A DNA stretch of 64,000 nt from Thermoanaerobacter uzonensis DSM 18761. GTDB taxonomy: Bacteria; Bacillota; Thermoanaerobacteria; Thermoanaerobacterales; Thermoanaerobacteraceae. Positions 34,451 through 43,200 of this stretch are shown here, one piece after another. Location: contig NZ_FQUR01000007.1 of assembly GCF_900129115.1 (NCBI RefSeq), positions 62,001 through 126,000 on the forward strand, read 5' to 3'. The position numbers and the translations under genes are program-made. The notes under the pieces are model-generated. The model was given only the letters and a program-made list of their open reading frames with translations, was not told the DNA's origin and ran no database searches. Positions within the stretch are counted from its first letter, which is position 1; every line of letters starts with the position of its first letter.

Positions 34451-35743
34451 ATGGGTAGTAAAGAAAAATTAGGCTTGTGGAGTATAGTTTTACTTGGAAT
34501 AAATGGTGTTGTTGGATCAGGAGTGTATTTACTGCCTGGTAAAGCATACGCGCTTATGGGACCTTCAAGTTTGTGGGGATATGTTCTTGATACCCTTTTA
34601 GTTTTGGCTATAGCTTTATGTTTTGCAGAAACAGGAGGAATGTTTGACAAAACTGGAGGCCCTTATCTATATGCTAAAGAGGCCTTTGGAGATTTTGTGG
34701 GATTTGAAGTTGGTATAATGAAATGGGCTATAAGTATTATTGCGTGGGCTACAATGGCAGTAGGGTTTGCTACAGCTTTAAGTGTTTTTTGGCCTTCTGC
34801 AGCTACAGGGACTTTAAAGAATGTAATAGCGATTTCTATAATTGTAGTTTTAAGTATTGTGAATTACTTTGGAGTTAGTATTACTAAGTATTTGAATAAC
34901 ATAGTAACGGTAGCAAAATTATTACCACTTATTTTGTTTGTAATAATAGGAGTTTTTTTCATAAAAGGCTCGAATTTTGTAGCAACACCGGAAATAAATA
35001 CGGCAGCTAATCTTGGACCAGCTTTGATTTTGATTTTCTATGCTTTTACTGGATTTGAATCATTAGCTGTTGCAGCAGGTGATATGGAAAATCCAAAGAA
35101 GAATGTTCCTATTGCTCTTATGATAACGATGATATTAGCTTCTGTAATATATATTTTAACTCAGGCTGTTGCTATAGGTACTTTGGGAACATCATTGGCG
35201 AAATCCACAGCACCTGTTGCTGATTCAGCAAAAGCCTTTTTAGGAGAATTTGGTGTAATATTAGTTACGCTTGGTACATTAATTTCAATTGGTGGAATCA
35301 ATGTTGCAGCATCTTTTAACACGCCTAGAGCTGGAGTAGCCCTTGCAGAAGGTGGAATTTTGCCTATGGTTATAGCAAAGAAAAGTAAATATGGTACACC
35401 ATATATTGCTATTATAATTACAGCTTTGTTAGCTATACCATTAGTACTTACTGGTGGGTTTGTAAAACTTGCAATGATAAGTGTTATATCGAGATTTGCA
35501 CAATATATTCCTACTTCTTTAGCTGTTATAGTTTTAAGGAAAAGAAAAGATCTGCCGAGTACCTTTAGAATTCCTTTTGGTCCTACAATACCTATAGTAG
35601 CAGTTGTAGTGAGCCTTTGGCTTTTGACTAAAGCTACGAGCGAACAAATTATTTGGGGTCTTGGAGGATTAGTTATAGGTGTTCCACTGTATTTTATACT
35701 AAAATATACTGTTAAAGGCGGAAGTAATAATTTAACAAATTAA
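34451..35743 (+). CDS. APC-superfamily amino acid permease
   Basis: The 430-residue membrane protein has about twelve hydrophobic segments. The first helix carries INGVVGSGVYLLPG, the unwound glycine-rich substrate motif of the APC fold, and TM6 is in FYAFTGFESLAVAAGDMENP. It probably imports an amino acid, a modified amino acid or a dipeptide-like compound used by the other operon products. It starts 4 bp after the hydrolase stop behind AGGGGGTAAA. The exact substrate cannot be read from the sequence. Confidence 0.92.
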   Translation: MGSKEKLGLWSIVLLGINGVVGSGVYLLPGKAYALMGPSSLWGYVLDTLLVLAIALCFAETGGMFDKTGGPYLYAKEAFGDFVGFEVGIMKWAISIIAWATMAVGFATALSVFWPSAATGTLKNVIAISIIVVLSIVNYFGVSITKYLNNIVTVAKLLPLILFVIIGVFFIKGSNFVATPEINTAANLGPALILIFYAFTGFESLAVAAGDMENPKKNVPIALMITMILASVIYILTQAVAIGTLGTSLAKSTAPVADSAKAFLGEFGVILVTLGTLISIGGINVAASFNTPRAGVALAEGGILPMVIAKKSKYGTPYIAIIITALLAIPLVLTGGFVKLAMISVISRFAQYIPTSLAVIVLRKRKDLPSTFRIPFGPTIPIVAVVVSLWLLTKATSEQIIWGLGGLVIGVPLYFILKYTVKGGSNNLTN

Positions 35744-35809
35744 TTGACATATATTGTTGTTGAATTACAAAATAATTTTAAGTTTTAATTTTGAAGGAAG
35801 TGAAATAGT

Positions 35810-37093
35810 ATGAAGGATTATAAGTATCTTTTACGCGTCTTAAAACAGCAGGTAAAACCGGCTCTTGGTTGTACAGAGCCGGTAGCTGTTGCATGGGCAG
35901 TTGCTAAAGCTTGTAGAGAATTAAAAGGACGTGTTGAAAAAATAAATATAATTGTAAGTTTAAATTTATACAAAAACGGTATGGCTGTAGGCATACCCGG
36001 TACAAAAGAGAGAGGCTTAGAAATAGCTGCTGCTTTAGGTGCTATATCAGGCGATCCTAATAAAGATTTGGAGGTTTTAGAAGGCGTAAAAGAAGAGGAT
36101 GTAAAGAAAGCCCGAAAATTAGTAGAAGAAGGTAGGGTTCAGGTAACAGCAAATAAAAAATTACACGGGATTTATATAGATTGTGAAGTGAAATCACTTC
36201 AAGAAAAAGTAAGAGTAATCGTTGAAGGAGGACATACCAATCTTACTGCTATTTATCACAATGATGAATTAATCTGGCAGCAGCCTAAGACTGAAGAAGA
36301 AGAGGAAGCCAGTTTAAGTGGATGGACTATAAAAGAAATAAGAGAGAAAGTTTTAGAAATACCTGTAGAAGAGCTGGAGTTTTTGATGGATGGAGTAAAT
36401 ATGAACTTAAAAGTTGCAGAACTCGGATTAAAAAACAGATTAGGCCTAAAAGTTGGAGCTACTTTAAAAGATTTGATGGAAGAAGGATTATTAGATGATA
36501 ATGTTATAAATAGAGCAAAAATGTTATCGGCAGCAGCTGCAGATGCAAGAATGAGTGGAATAAAAGAACCTGTAATGTCCAGCGCAGGGAGCGGAAACCA
36601 TGGGATAGGAGCAATAATTCCTTTAGCAGTTATGGCACAAGAGAATAATTGGACAAAGGATAAATTACTGAGGGCTGTTGCGTTAAGTCATCTTGTAACT
36701 TATTACATTAAAGAATATACAGGAAAATTGAGCCCTATATGCGGTTGCTCTATTGCAGCTGGAGTAGGAGCAGGAGCTTCGATTGTGTGGGGATTAGGTG
36801 GCGATGATAGGGCAATAGAAGCTGTTATAAAAAATATAATAGGTGATTTGGCAGGTATGGTGTGTGATGGAGCAAAAGGAGGCTGTGCCCTTAAACTAAC
36901 TACTTCAACAGGAAAAGCAATAACTGCCGCTTATCTGGCTTTAAGAGGAGTTTCAATAGAAGCGAGTGATGGAATAATAGGAAAAACTGCTGAAGACACT
37001 ATTGAAAATTTGGGAAGATTAAGCAGGGAAGGGATGGCGCAAGCAGACGAAGTTATTTTAGATATAATGCTTGAAAAAAATAAAAGATTATAG
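35810..37093 (+). CDS. L-cysteine desulfidase / UPF0597 (YhaM, CyuA) family protein
   Basis: The 427-residue enzyme belongs to the iron-sulfur desulfidase/dehydratase family that converts L-cysteine to pyruvate, sulfide and ammonia. Conserved cysteines appear in KPALGCTEP (near residue 23), SPICGCSIAAG and VCDGAKGGCALKL, which fit a [4Fe-4S] site. Family members can also act on L-serine or other sulfur amino acids. It lies 66 bp after the permease gene; a weak TTGACA-led promoter is possible in the gap. It ends 18 bp from the convergent panD stop. Confidence 0.88.
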   Translation: MKDYKYLLRVLKQQVKPALGCTEPVAVAWAVAKACRELKGRVEKINIIVSLNLYKNGMAVGIPGTKERGLEIAAALGAISGDPNKDLEVLEGVKEEDVKKARKLVEEGRVQVTANKKLHGIYIDCEVKSLQEKVRVIVEGGHTNLTAIYHNDELIWQQPKTEEEEEASLSGWTIKEIREKVLEIPVEELEFLMDGVNMNLKVAELGLKNRLGLKVGATLKDLMEEGLLDDNVINRAKMLSAAAADARMSGIKEPVMSSAGSGNHGIGAIIPLAVMAQENNWTKDKLLRAVALSHLVTYYIKEYTGKLSPICGCSIAAGVGAGASIVWGLGGDDRAIEAVIKNIIGDLAGMVCDGAKGGCALKLTTSTGKAITAAYLALRGVSIEASDGIIGKTAEDTIENLGRLSREGMAQADEVILDIMLEKNKRL

Positions 37094-37107
37094 GCTTTTT
37101 GCCTATG
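37087..37107. terminator. Small terminator hairpin between desulfidase and panD genes
   Basis: ATAGGC and GCCTAT form a short stem with a TTTTT loop and are followed by TCTTTTATTTTTT. It overlaps the stop codon of the desulfidase gene and probably serves both convergent genes. Confidence 0.55.
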
Positions 37108-37111
37108 TCTT

Positions 37112-37453
37112 TTATTTTTTCAAAGGCCTATTGTTTTCATCTACAAAAATAACTTTAGGAGTATAATTTTTTGCCTCATCTTCTTCCATCATGGCATAAG
37201 AAATAATTATTATCAAATCACCAGTGTGACATAGTCTTGCTGCTGCGCCGTTTATGCATATTGTACCTGAGCCTCTTTCGCCTTCTATTGCGTAAGTGTC
37301 AAATCGTGCACCGTTGTTGATGTTTAAAACTTGTACTTTTTCATTTGGCAATATATCAGCAAGTTCCATTAAATTTTTATCAATTGTTATAGAACCCTGG
37401 TAATTTAAGTTGGACTCTGTTACAATTGCTCTGTGTATTTTAGATTTCATCAT
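37112..37453 (-). CDS. panD: Aspartate 1-decarboxylase precursor
   Basis: PanD makes beta-alanine from aspartate for pantothenate. The 113-residue proenzyme self-cleaves to form a pyruvoyl group; the cleavage site G-S is in NYQGSITID near Ser25. The N-terminus [17 protein letters not shown] is typical. The start ATG overlaps the end of panC by 14 bases, with an AAAGG ribosome site inside panC. It is the last gene of the pan operon. Confidence 0.95.
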   Translation of the reverse strand: MMKSKIHRAIVTESNLNYQGSITIDKNLMELADILPNEKVQVLNINNGARFDTYAIEGERGSGTICINGAAARLCHTGDLIIIISYAMMEEDEAKNYTPKVIFVDENNRPLKK

Positions 37454-38315
37454 AAACCTTTGCATTATATTTTTCCTCCCACAATATATTATCTATAAGC
37501 CTTGTTGTCCCAATAAAGCAAGCTATTGCAATAAGTGCTTTATCTTTTATATAAGTTAAGTCTTCTAATGTATCAGGATGAACGCAGGAGACATATTGCA
37601 CTTTGCATAAAGGTTCTGAGTTTAAGACTTCATTTACTTTTTTTATTATAGTATTAGCATTTTTTTCGCCATTTAGAAGTAATTTTTCAGCTTCTTTTAA
37701 AGATTTCGAAAGTATTAAAGCTGCTTTTCTTTCTTCAGGATTTAGATAGACATTTCTTGAACTCATTGCTAAACCATCAACTTCTCTTACAATAGGCGCT
37801 TTAATTATTTCTACAGGGAAATTTAAGTCTTCCACCATTTTCTTTATTACTGCAACTTGTTGGGCATCTTTTTGTCCGAAAACTGCGATGTCAGGTGTAA
37901 AAATGTTAAATAATTTTGCCACAACTGTTGTGACACCTTTAAAATGCCCGGGCCTGAAAGCTCCACAAAGTTTATCAGTGATTTTATCTACATTTACTGT
38001 CGTGAGAAGTTCAGAAGGATACATTTCCTCTACAGAAGGAGCAAAAACAAGGTCACATCCTTCTTTTTCAAGAAGTTTTAAATCCCTTTCCAAGTCTCGA
38101 GGATATCTATCAAAGTCTTCATTAGGTCCGAATTGAATTGGATTTACAAATATGCTTACAGCTACAAAATCTGAATGATTTTTTGCAATTCTTACGAGGG
38201 ACAAGTGGCCTTCGTGCAAATATCCCATTGTAGGTACAAGTCCAATTTTTTTACCTGACAATTTTTGTTCTTTAATTATATTTCTTACATCACTAATTTT
38301 ATCTATTACTATCAT
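37440..38315 (-). CDS. panC: Pantothenate synthetase (pantoate-beta-alanine ligase)
   Basis: PanC joins pantoate and beta-alanine with ATP. The 291 residues are usual for the family. The nucleotide-binding HIGH-like motif is in [14 protein letters not shown], and [16 protein letters not shown] plus [12 protein letters not shown] (the KMSKS-like region) are present. It overlaps panB by four bases and panD by fourteen, so the three genes are translationally coupled. Confidence 0.96.
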   Translation of the reverse strand: MIVIDKISDVRNIIKEQKLSGKKIGLVPTMGYLHEGHLSLVRIAKNHSDFVAVSIFVNPIQFGPNEDFDRYPRDLERDLKLLEKEGCDLVFAPSVEEMYPSELLTTVNVDKITDKLCGAFRPGHFKGVTTVVAKLFNIFTPDIAVFGQKDAQQVAVIKKMVEDLNFPVEIIKAPIVREVDGLAMSSRNVYLNPEERKAALILSKSLKEAEKLLLNGEKNANTIIKKVNEVLNSEPLCKVQYVSCVHPDTLEDLTYIKDKALIAIACFIGTTRLIDNILWEEKYNAKVYDEI

Positions 38316-39136
38316 TTATTCTCCCTCTTTTCTAAAGTAAAAGAATGTTCTTCATCTGGGAATAAACCTTGTTGTACTTCTTTAATGTAGGTATTTATGC
38401 CCTCTATCATTATTTTTTCAATATCTGCGTATTGTTTTACAAATTTAGGCCTATGACCTTGTGTTATACCTAACATATCATGGGTGACGAGGATTTGGCC
38501 ATCGCAGTAAGGACCTGCTCCTATTCCAATAGTTGGAACTGAAATATTTTCTGCAATGTCTTTTGCAAGCTCCATTGGGATGCTCTCAAGCACCAGAGCA
38601 CATATGCCGGCTTGTTCTAATACTTTTGCATCGTTAAAAATTTTTTTGGCTTTTTCTTTTTCTTTGCCTTGGACTTTATATCCTCCTAATTGATGTACTG
38701 ATTGAGGAGTAAGTCCGAGATGGCCTACCACCGGTATTCCTGCATCTACTATGGTTTTGACTATGGAAGCTATTTCTTCTCCGCCCTCCAACTTTACGGC
38801 GTGAGCTCCGCCTTCTGCAATAAGCCTTGCAGCATTTGCCATAGTCTGTTCTTTTGATATGTGATATGACATAAAAGGCATGTCGGCAACTACAAAGGCA
38901 CGATTTACTGCCCTTGAAACGGCTTTTGTGTGATGTATCATGTCCTCCATTGTGACAGGTATTGTACTTTGGTATCCTAAAACCACCATTCCAAGGGAAT
39001 CTCCTACTAAAATCATGTCAATTCCGCAATTATCGAGGATTTTAGCTGTGGGGAAGTCATAAGCAGTTAAAGCTACAATCTTTCTTCCTTCTTTCTTAAA
39101 TTTCCTTAGGGTGAAAGTTGTTACTTTTTCCTCCAT
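38312..39136 (-). CDS. panB: 3-methyl-2-oxobutanoate hydroxymethyltransferase
   Basis: PanB transfers a hydroxymethyl group from methylene-THF to alpha-ketoisovalerate, forming ketopantoate. The 274-residue TIM barrel shows LTAYDFPTAKILDNCG, VGDSLGMVVLGY, the metal-ligand region and HLGLTPQSVHQLGGYKVQG. It overlaps the upstream DUF2520 gene by about 40 bases in another frame, with its ribosome site within that gene. This tight arrangement supports one operon for all pantothenate steps. Confidence 0.96.
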   Translation of the reverse strand: MEEKVTTFTLRKFKKEGRKIVALTAYDFPTAKILDNCGIDMILVGDSLGMVVLGYQSTIPVTMEDMIHHTKAVSRAVNRAFVVADMPFMSYHISKEQTMANAARLIAEGGAHAVKLEGGEEIASIVKTIVDAGIPVVGHLGLTPQSVHQLGGYKVQGKEKEKAKKIFNDAKVLEQAGICALVLESIPMELAKDIAENISVPTIGIGAGPYCDGQILVTHDMLGITQGHRPKFVKQYADIEKIMIEGINTYIKEVQQGLFPDEEHSFTLEKRENK

Positions 39137-39986
39137 TCAATATACCCTCCAATTCAAAATATTTTTCATTGTTAAAACTTCCTTTTTCATAAGCAATTCC
39201 AAGAGTTAATTTACCCAAACTTTTATAAAGCTCTTCAAGACTTGGATCTTTTATATTTTCAAGATGAAGTTTTACAGTATTTACATCCCCTCTTGCTATA
39301 GGACCTGTCAAAGCATCAGTTGTGCCTTTTTCTTTTATATTTTTTAAAGTTCCCTCCATTAAAGGGATTAAGGCATCAGGATAATTTTCAAAAGGAAAAC
39401 CTGATTTTTTTAGAAGAATCAAACTAAATTTTGAAAGAGCTACAAGGTAATTTGAGGCTACAACACAAGCGGCATGATAAAGGGGTCTTACTATATTGTT
39501 TAAAACTATGTATTTACCTGATATTTTATTTACAATTTCTTTTCCAATTTCAACTGCTTTTTCATCCCCTTCTAAAGTGAAATAGGATTTTGGAAGAAGT
39601 TCTAAAGCTGATGATACAGAGGGGCACGTTTGTATAGGATGTAATACCATGATAAAATTATTTTCATATTTAAGAGGGTTTAAAACTTCTAAATTTAAAG
39701 CTCCACTTAAATGAGCAAAAGTTTTTTCTTTAAGCATTTCCTTGTACTGACTTAAATTATTTACTACTTCTGGTATGCTGTTGTCATTTGTGCTTATTAT
39801 AATTACATCAGAATTTGTGATGACCTCTTCATAAGAAGAAAAGACGCTGGATTGTGTAAATTCAGCTGATTTTTTGGCTGATTCTAAACTCCTGCTTAAA
39901 AAACCTGAAATATTAATACCATTTTGTGATAACAAAAAAGCGAGGCTTGTTCCTACAATGCCAGCCCCGACAAATCCAATTTTCAA
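39096..39986 (-). CDS. panG: Rossmann-like DUF2520 protein, probable PanG-type ketopantoate reductase
   Basis: The 296-residue protein has an N-terminal NAD(P)-binding fold (KIGFVGAGIVGTSLAF) and a helical C-terminal DUF2520 domain with LYHAACVVASNYLVAL. It heads the panB-panC-panD operon, and no classical panE is seen in the window. From memory, PanG, a DUF2520-type ketopantoate reductase described in Francisella, fills this gap in several bacteria, so the same role is likely here. The start codon is TTG at 39986, preceded by GGGGGGAA. The gene lies directly after the attenuator leader at 40015-40137. Function is by family and context. Confidence 0.75.
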   Translation of the reverse strand: MKIGFVGAGIVGTSLAFLLSQNGINISGFLSRSLESAKKSAEFTQSSVFSSYEEVITNSDVIIISTNDNSIPEVVNNLSQYKEMLKEKTFAHLSGALNLEVLNPLKYENNFIMVLHPIQTCPSVSSALELLPKSYFTLEGDEKAVEIGKEIVNKISGKYIVLNNIVRPLYHAACVVASNYLVALSKFSLILLKKSGFPFENYPDALIPLMEGTLKNIKEKGTTDALTGPIARGDVNTVKLHLENIKDPSLEELYKSLGKLTLGIAYEKGSFNNEKYFELEGILNGGKSNNFHPKEI

Positions 39987-40014
39987 TAATTTTCCCCCCT
40001 TCTTTAATTAAGAC

Positions 40015-40137
40015 AAAAAACCTTCCACGGATGGGAAGGTAAATCTTCTATTTCCCGTCCCGGTCTTGTGATCCTGGCGGGGCATATAAGCCCTATTAAG
40101 TTTTTATGGAGTGTGTGGTTCTATGAAGATACCACCA
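40015..40137 (-). ncRNA. Structured leader RNA with terminator before the pan operon (candidate pan motif or riboswitch)
   Basis: Transcription from the minus-strand promoter at 40143-40171 gives a leader of about 150 nt. It holds hairpins GTGGT/ACCAC and GGGC/GCCC, a GC-rich segment with CCAGGATCACAAGACCGGG, and a terminator (CCTTCC/GGAAGG then TTTTTT, 40015-40039). A long-range stem GGTATCTTC (40125-40133) with GAAGATTTACC (40038-40048) would take the base of the terminator stem and so compete with it. This is an attenuator layout. A pan RNA motif is known upstream of panB in Firmicutes, but I cannot confirm the match from memory. Confidence 0.65.
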
Positions 40138-40142
40138 CTTTT

Positions 40143-40171
40143 AAAATAGCACAATGGGGTTTTGTAGTCAA
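40143..40171 (-). promoter_or_regulatory. Sigma-A promoter of the pan operon
   Basis: On the minus strand TTGACT (40171-40166) and TATTTT (40148-40143) are spaced by 17 bp. The predicted start near 40136 precedes the structured leader. Confidence 0.75.
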
Positions 40172-40183
40172 TAAAGACAATTA

Positions 40184-40948
40184 CTATTCTAGCTTCCTTG
40201 CAAAAATGAGATAACCTGTGTGACCTACCATCAGGTCTTCTGGCCTTAACCGCTGAGGGATTAATTTATATTTCCTAAGCATAATTTCACTGACTTCTGA
40301 AATGTAAAACCCATTTTTTTCAAGTGCAGTCAAACTTTCAGATACTTGATTTATAGTGGGAACTAATATTCCTAAGTGTCCTGCAGGTTTTAGGGCTTTT
40401 CTTACTTCTTCTAAAACTTCCCATGGTTTTCTAACATCTAAGAAAAATGCGTCCAAATCTCTTTCTTTGATTCCATCATTTATAGATTTATTGTATATAA
40501 TGACATTGTCAAATTCTAAAAATTCGCTGAGATTTTTTTGTGCAAGCTTATAAAATTCTTCCCTTTGTTCATATGTATATACTCTTCCATACGGTCCCAC
40601 GGCGCGAGAGAGGTATACAGTGAAAGCTCCAGAACCTGTTCCTGCTTCACCTACTCTTTTGCCTGGAAAAATGTCAAGGCGCATTGCTATGTAAGCTCCC
40701 TCTTTTGGATAGACAATTTGTGTTTGGCGCTTTAAGGAGTGCATTATGTAGTCAAAAGTATCGCAGTTAAGTACGTGATATTTTATCCCTTGTACTTCAA
40801 AGCTATTGCCGGGTTTTATTTGGGACAAAAAATCTGTATCAATTTGACCTTTTGGTAGTCCTATTTTAGAGGGAGAGGATAGATCGATTACTTTTTTAAA
40901 ATTATCTGGCCCTATTATTACGCGTTTTGTAGTTATTCGCGATTCCAC
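40184..40948 (-). CDS. trmI: tRNA (adenine-58-N1)-methyltransferase
   Basis: TrmI methylates A58 in the T-loop of tRNAs with S-adenosylmethionine, a modification that stabilises tRNA in thermophiles. The 254-residue protein has the N-terminal small barrel region and the Rossmann methyltransferase motif VGEAGTGSGAFTVYLS, with acidic YTYEQREEFYKLA following. Its later DAFFLDVRKPWE matches the catalytic and substrate-binding region. It ends just before the pan leader promoter region and is transcribed in the same direction, but from its own promoter. Confidence 0.92.
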   Translation of the reverse strand: MESRITTKRVIIGPDNFKKVIDLSSPSKIGLPKGQIDTDFLSQIKPGNSFEVQGIKYHVLNCDTFDYIMHSLKRQTQIVYPKEGAYIAMRLDIFPGKRVGEAGTGSGAFTVYLSRAVGPYGRVYTYEQREEFYKLAQKNLSEFLEFDNVIIYNKSINDGIKERDLDAFFLDVRKPWEVLEEVRKALKPAGHLGILVPTINQVSESLTALEKNGFYISEVSEIMLRKYKLIPQRLRPEDLMVGHTGYLIFARKLE

Positions 40949-41020
40949 AATTTGTTCCCCCTTTCTTTTAAAAGGGTTTTTATGCCTATATTATAACACA
41001 TTGTTTTATAAAGTTATAGA

Positions 41021-41404
41021 TTAAAGGATATTTTCAAGAATCGGTTTTTCATTTTGAGGTATATGCCTTATCAACATTTTAATAGCTTTAAGCTGTGCCA
41101 TGCTTAAATCTTTGTTTTTCGTCTCTACATAACTTTTTAACTTTTCCATGTTTATTTCTATCTCATCAATCTCTCTATGTTCTATTATAATTGCCCATTT
41201 TTTATCTATCTTTTTCCATTCTTTTTCTGCCTTTTCAATGTTTTTTTTTGCTTCTTCCCAATGTTCTTTTTCTATGTTTTGCTGTACTGCTGTCAGCATT
41301 TTATTTAAATTTTCAGAGGTTTTATCAAGGTATTTAAAAGATATAATATCTAAAAATAGGACGAAAATAACAATAGATATCATCAAAGGAACTACATATC
41401 GCAC
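41021..41404 (-). CDS. DUF4363 family membrane-anchored protein
   Basis: The 127-residue protein has one N-terminal membrane segment (about residues 5-22, VVPLMISIVIFVLFLDII) and a helical outside domain rich in charged residues, with a likely coiled coil (AKKNIEKAEKEWKKIDKKW). It matches the DUF4363 family, often found after DUF421 genes, as here. The GTG at 41404 follows AAGGAAGG and lies 2 bp after the DUF421 stop. The role is unknown; an association with sporulation or the cell envelope is possible. Confidence 0.75.
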   Translation of the reverse strand: MRYVVPLMISIVIFVLFLDIISFKYLDKTSENLNKMLTAVQQNIEKEHWEEAKKNIEKAEKEWKKIDKKWAIIIEHREIDEIEINMEKLKSYVETKNKDLSMAQLKAIKMLIRHIPQNEKPILENIL

Positions 41405-41406
41405 AT

Positions 41407-42081
41407 TTAACCTTCCTTTCTGTAAACAGTCAAAACTTTGTTGGCATCTAAAGAGGCAAAAAGTACTTCTTTGACATTTTGTATTTTCCACATTTTGAGC
41501 TGTTCATTTAACCATTCCATGTCAATACTTGCTTTCTGCATATTTTGATGCATAATTCTTCCGTCTATTATTATAGGAAGTGGCAATCCCTCATATTGAG
41601 GAGTTAAATTTAAGTCTTGAGGAGTAACAGGTTTCTTGTCACTTTTTGGTATCACACTTAAATTACCATTTGTTTCAAGTATTGCATATTCCACATCGGC
41701 TATATTAGGGTAACCTTTTACTCTCAATTCTTCCAAAAGGTCATTTATATTGTAGCGTTCTTTTTGGAGCTCTGATGTTAGAATTTTTCCTTTTTCAATT
41801 AAAATAGTAGGTGTGCCACAAATTATAGCTCTTGCCCTTAAACTCTTCATTGATAAGTAAGATAAAAAAAGTTGTGAAACTAGAAGTGTTAAGACAGGTA
41901 TAATGCCTGATAAAAGAGGAATCCCTTTATTTTGCATAGGGATGGCTACTAAGTCTGCTATCATGATTGCTACAACTAACTCGTAGGGTTGAAGCTGTCC
42001 TATTTGCTGTTTCCCTGAAATTCTCATAAATATTACTACCAGAACGTATAAAATTAAGGTACGGAAAAACAGTATTAACAT
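41407..42081 (-). CDS. DUF421 family membrane protein (YetF/YkjA type)
   Basis: The 224-residue protein has three N-terminal membrane helices, with the motif RISGKQQIGQLQPYELVVAIMIADL, and a C-terminal cytoplasmic domain with EKERYNI-like and ILETNGNLSV segments. Members of this family occur in spore formers, sometimes in germination-related contexts, but the molecular role is not settled. It precedes the DUF4363 gene with a 2-bp gap, a common pair in clostridia, so the products probably act together. Confidence 0.85.
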   Translation of the reverse strand: MLILFFRTLILYVLVVIFMRISGKQQIGQLQPYELVVAIMIADLVAIPMQNKGIPLLSGIIPVLTLLVSQLFLSYLSMKSLRARAIICGTPTILIEKGKILTSELQKERYNINDLLEELRVKGYPNIADVEYAILETNGNLSVIPKSDKKPVTPQDLNLTPQYEGLPLPIIIDGRIMHQNMQKASIDMEWLNEQLKMWKIQNVKEVLFASLDANKVLTVYRKEG

Positions 42082-42240
42082 AATGTCACCCTTTCTAAGT
42101 CTTCATATATAGTATTGTTGGAGGGTTTTGAAAATATTCATTTACATTTATTTCAATATTTCTCATAAAACTTTGTTAAAAAACTTTTTGTAATGTAAAA
42201 TTTTCAATGGTAACGTTTTATAACAATTTATGATATAGTA

Positions 42241-42264
42241 TGTAAATTTACAAACTGTTATAAT
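42241..42264 (+). promoter_or_regulatory. Palindrome and -10 box upstream of the HAD phosphatase gene
   Basis: TGTAAATTTACA is a perfect 12-bp palindrome at 42241-42252 just before TATAAT at 42259-42264. No good -35 box is found. The palindrome could be an operator, but AT-rich palindromes are common. The rest of the 42082-42302 gap shows nothing definite. Confidence 0.4.
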
Positions 42265-42302
42265 ATAGAGGAGGGATAAATAAAAAATAGGGGTTGAAGA
42301 AT

Positions 42303-43124
42303 ATGTATAAACTTTTTGTCACAGATGCTGATGGGAGCTTGTTAAATAGCAATTCTGAAATCTCTGATAAAAATAAAGAAGCAATAAAAGAGGTGATTTC
42401 AAGGGGAGTCATTTTTACTATTGCTACTGGACGTATGTTTTCTTCTATCCTACCTTATGCTCATGAGCTTAATATTAATGCTCCAGTGATTTCTTATAAT
42501 GGTGCTTTAATAAAAGATATTTATACTAAAAAGGTGTACTATTACAGCCCTATACAGACAGAAGATGCAATATTTGCAATAAGATTGTTAAAAGAAAGTG
42601 GATACCATATTAACCTCTATATTGATGATGAGTTATACGTGGAAGAAATAACTGATAGAGTAGAGTGGTATCTTTCTTTTAACAATGTTACTGTAAATGC
42701 GGTGGGGAATCTGGAGGAATTTCTTAAAAAGACTGGCAGTGTAACGGCTAAGATCTATGCGTTAAATGATATTAAAAATCCTATTTCTATTGATGCAGAA
42801 ATTTACGACGAAATTTCAAAAAGATTGACCATTTCTAGTTCTGGAGGAGGGCATTTAGAGATTAATGCAAAAGGAGTAAGCAAGGGAAATGCTTTAAAAA
42901 CTCTTGCCAATATGTACAGTATAAAAAGAGAGCAGGTAGTGGCAATTGGGGATAATCTAAATGACCTGTCAATGATAGAATATGCAGGATTGGGAATAGC
43001 TATGGGTAACGCTCCTGACATTGTAAAGATAAAAGCGGATTATACAACTTTATCAAATGATGAAGATGGAGTTGCTCATGTAATAGATAAATTTTTCTTA
43101 AATAAAAAGACAGTAGCTGTATAG
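42303..43124 (+). CDS. Cof-type HAD-superfamily phosphatase
   Basis: The 273-residue cytoplasmic hydrolase has the HAD motif I as FVTDADGSLL, where the second aspartate is present, motif II in TIATGRMFSS, and motif IV GDNLNDLSMIEYAGLGIAMGNA. A C2-type cap lies between. Such enzymes dephosphorylate sugar phosphates, FMN or related metabolites, and the substrate is not predictable. The ATG at 42303 is preferred; TTG at 42294 has a weaker context. A strong terminator follows at 43152-43185. Confidence 0.88.
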   Translation: MYKLFVTDADGSLLNSNSEISDKNKEAIKEVISRGVIFTIATGRMFSSILPYAHELNINAPVISYNGALIKDIYTKKVYYYSPIQTEDAIFAIRLLKESGYHINLYIDDELYVEEITDRVEWYLSFNNVTVNAVGNLEEFLKKTGSVTAKIYALNDIKNPISIDAEIYDEISKRLTISSSGGGHLEINAKGVSKGNALKTLANMYSIKREQVVAIGDNLNDLSMIEYAGLGIAMGNAPDIVKIKADYTTLSNDEDGVAHVIDKFFLNKKTVAV

Positions 43125-43151
43125 TAACAAGTTTAAACAAAAGGGAATAAA

Positions 43152-43185
43152 ATATATTACCGCGAAGGCGGTAATATATTTTTTT
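43152..43185 (+). terminator. Terminator of the HAD phosphatase gene
   Basis: A perfect 12-bp stem (ATATATTACCGC and its complement) with loop GAAG is followed by TTTTTT. Confidence 0.9.
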
Positions 43186-43200
43186 ATTTAGGTGATGGCC

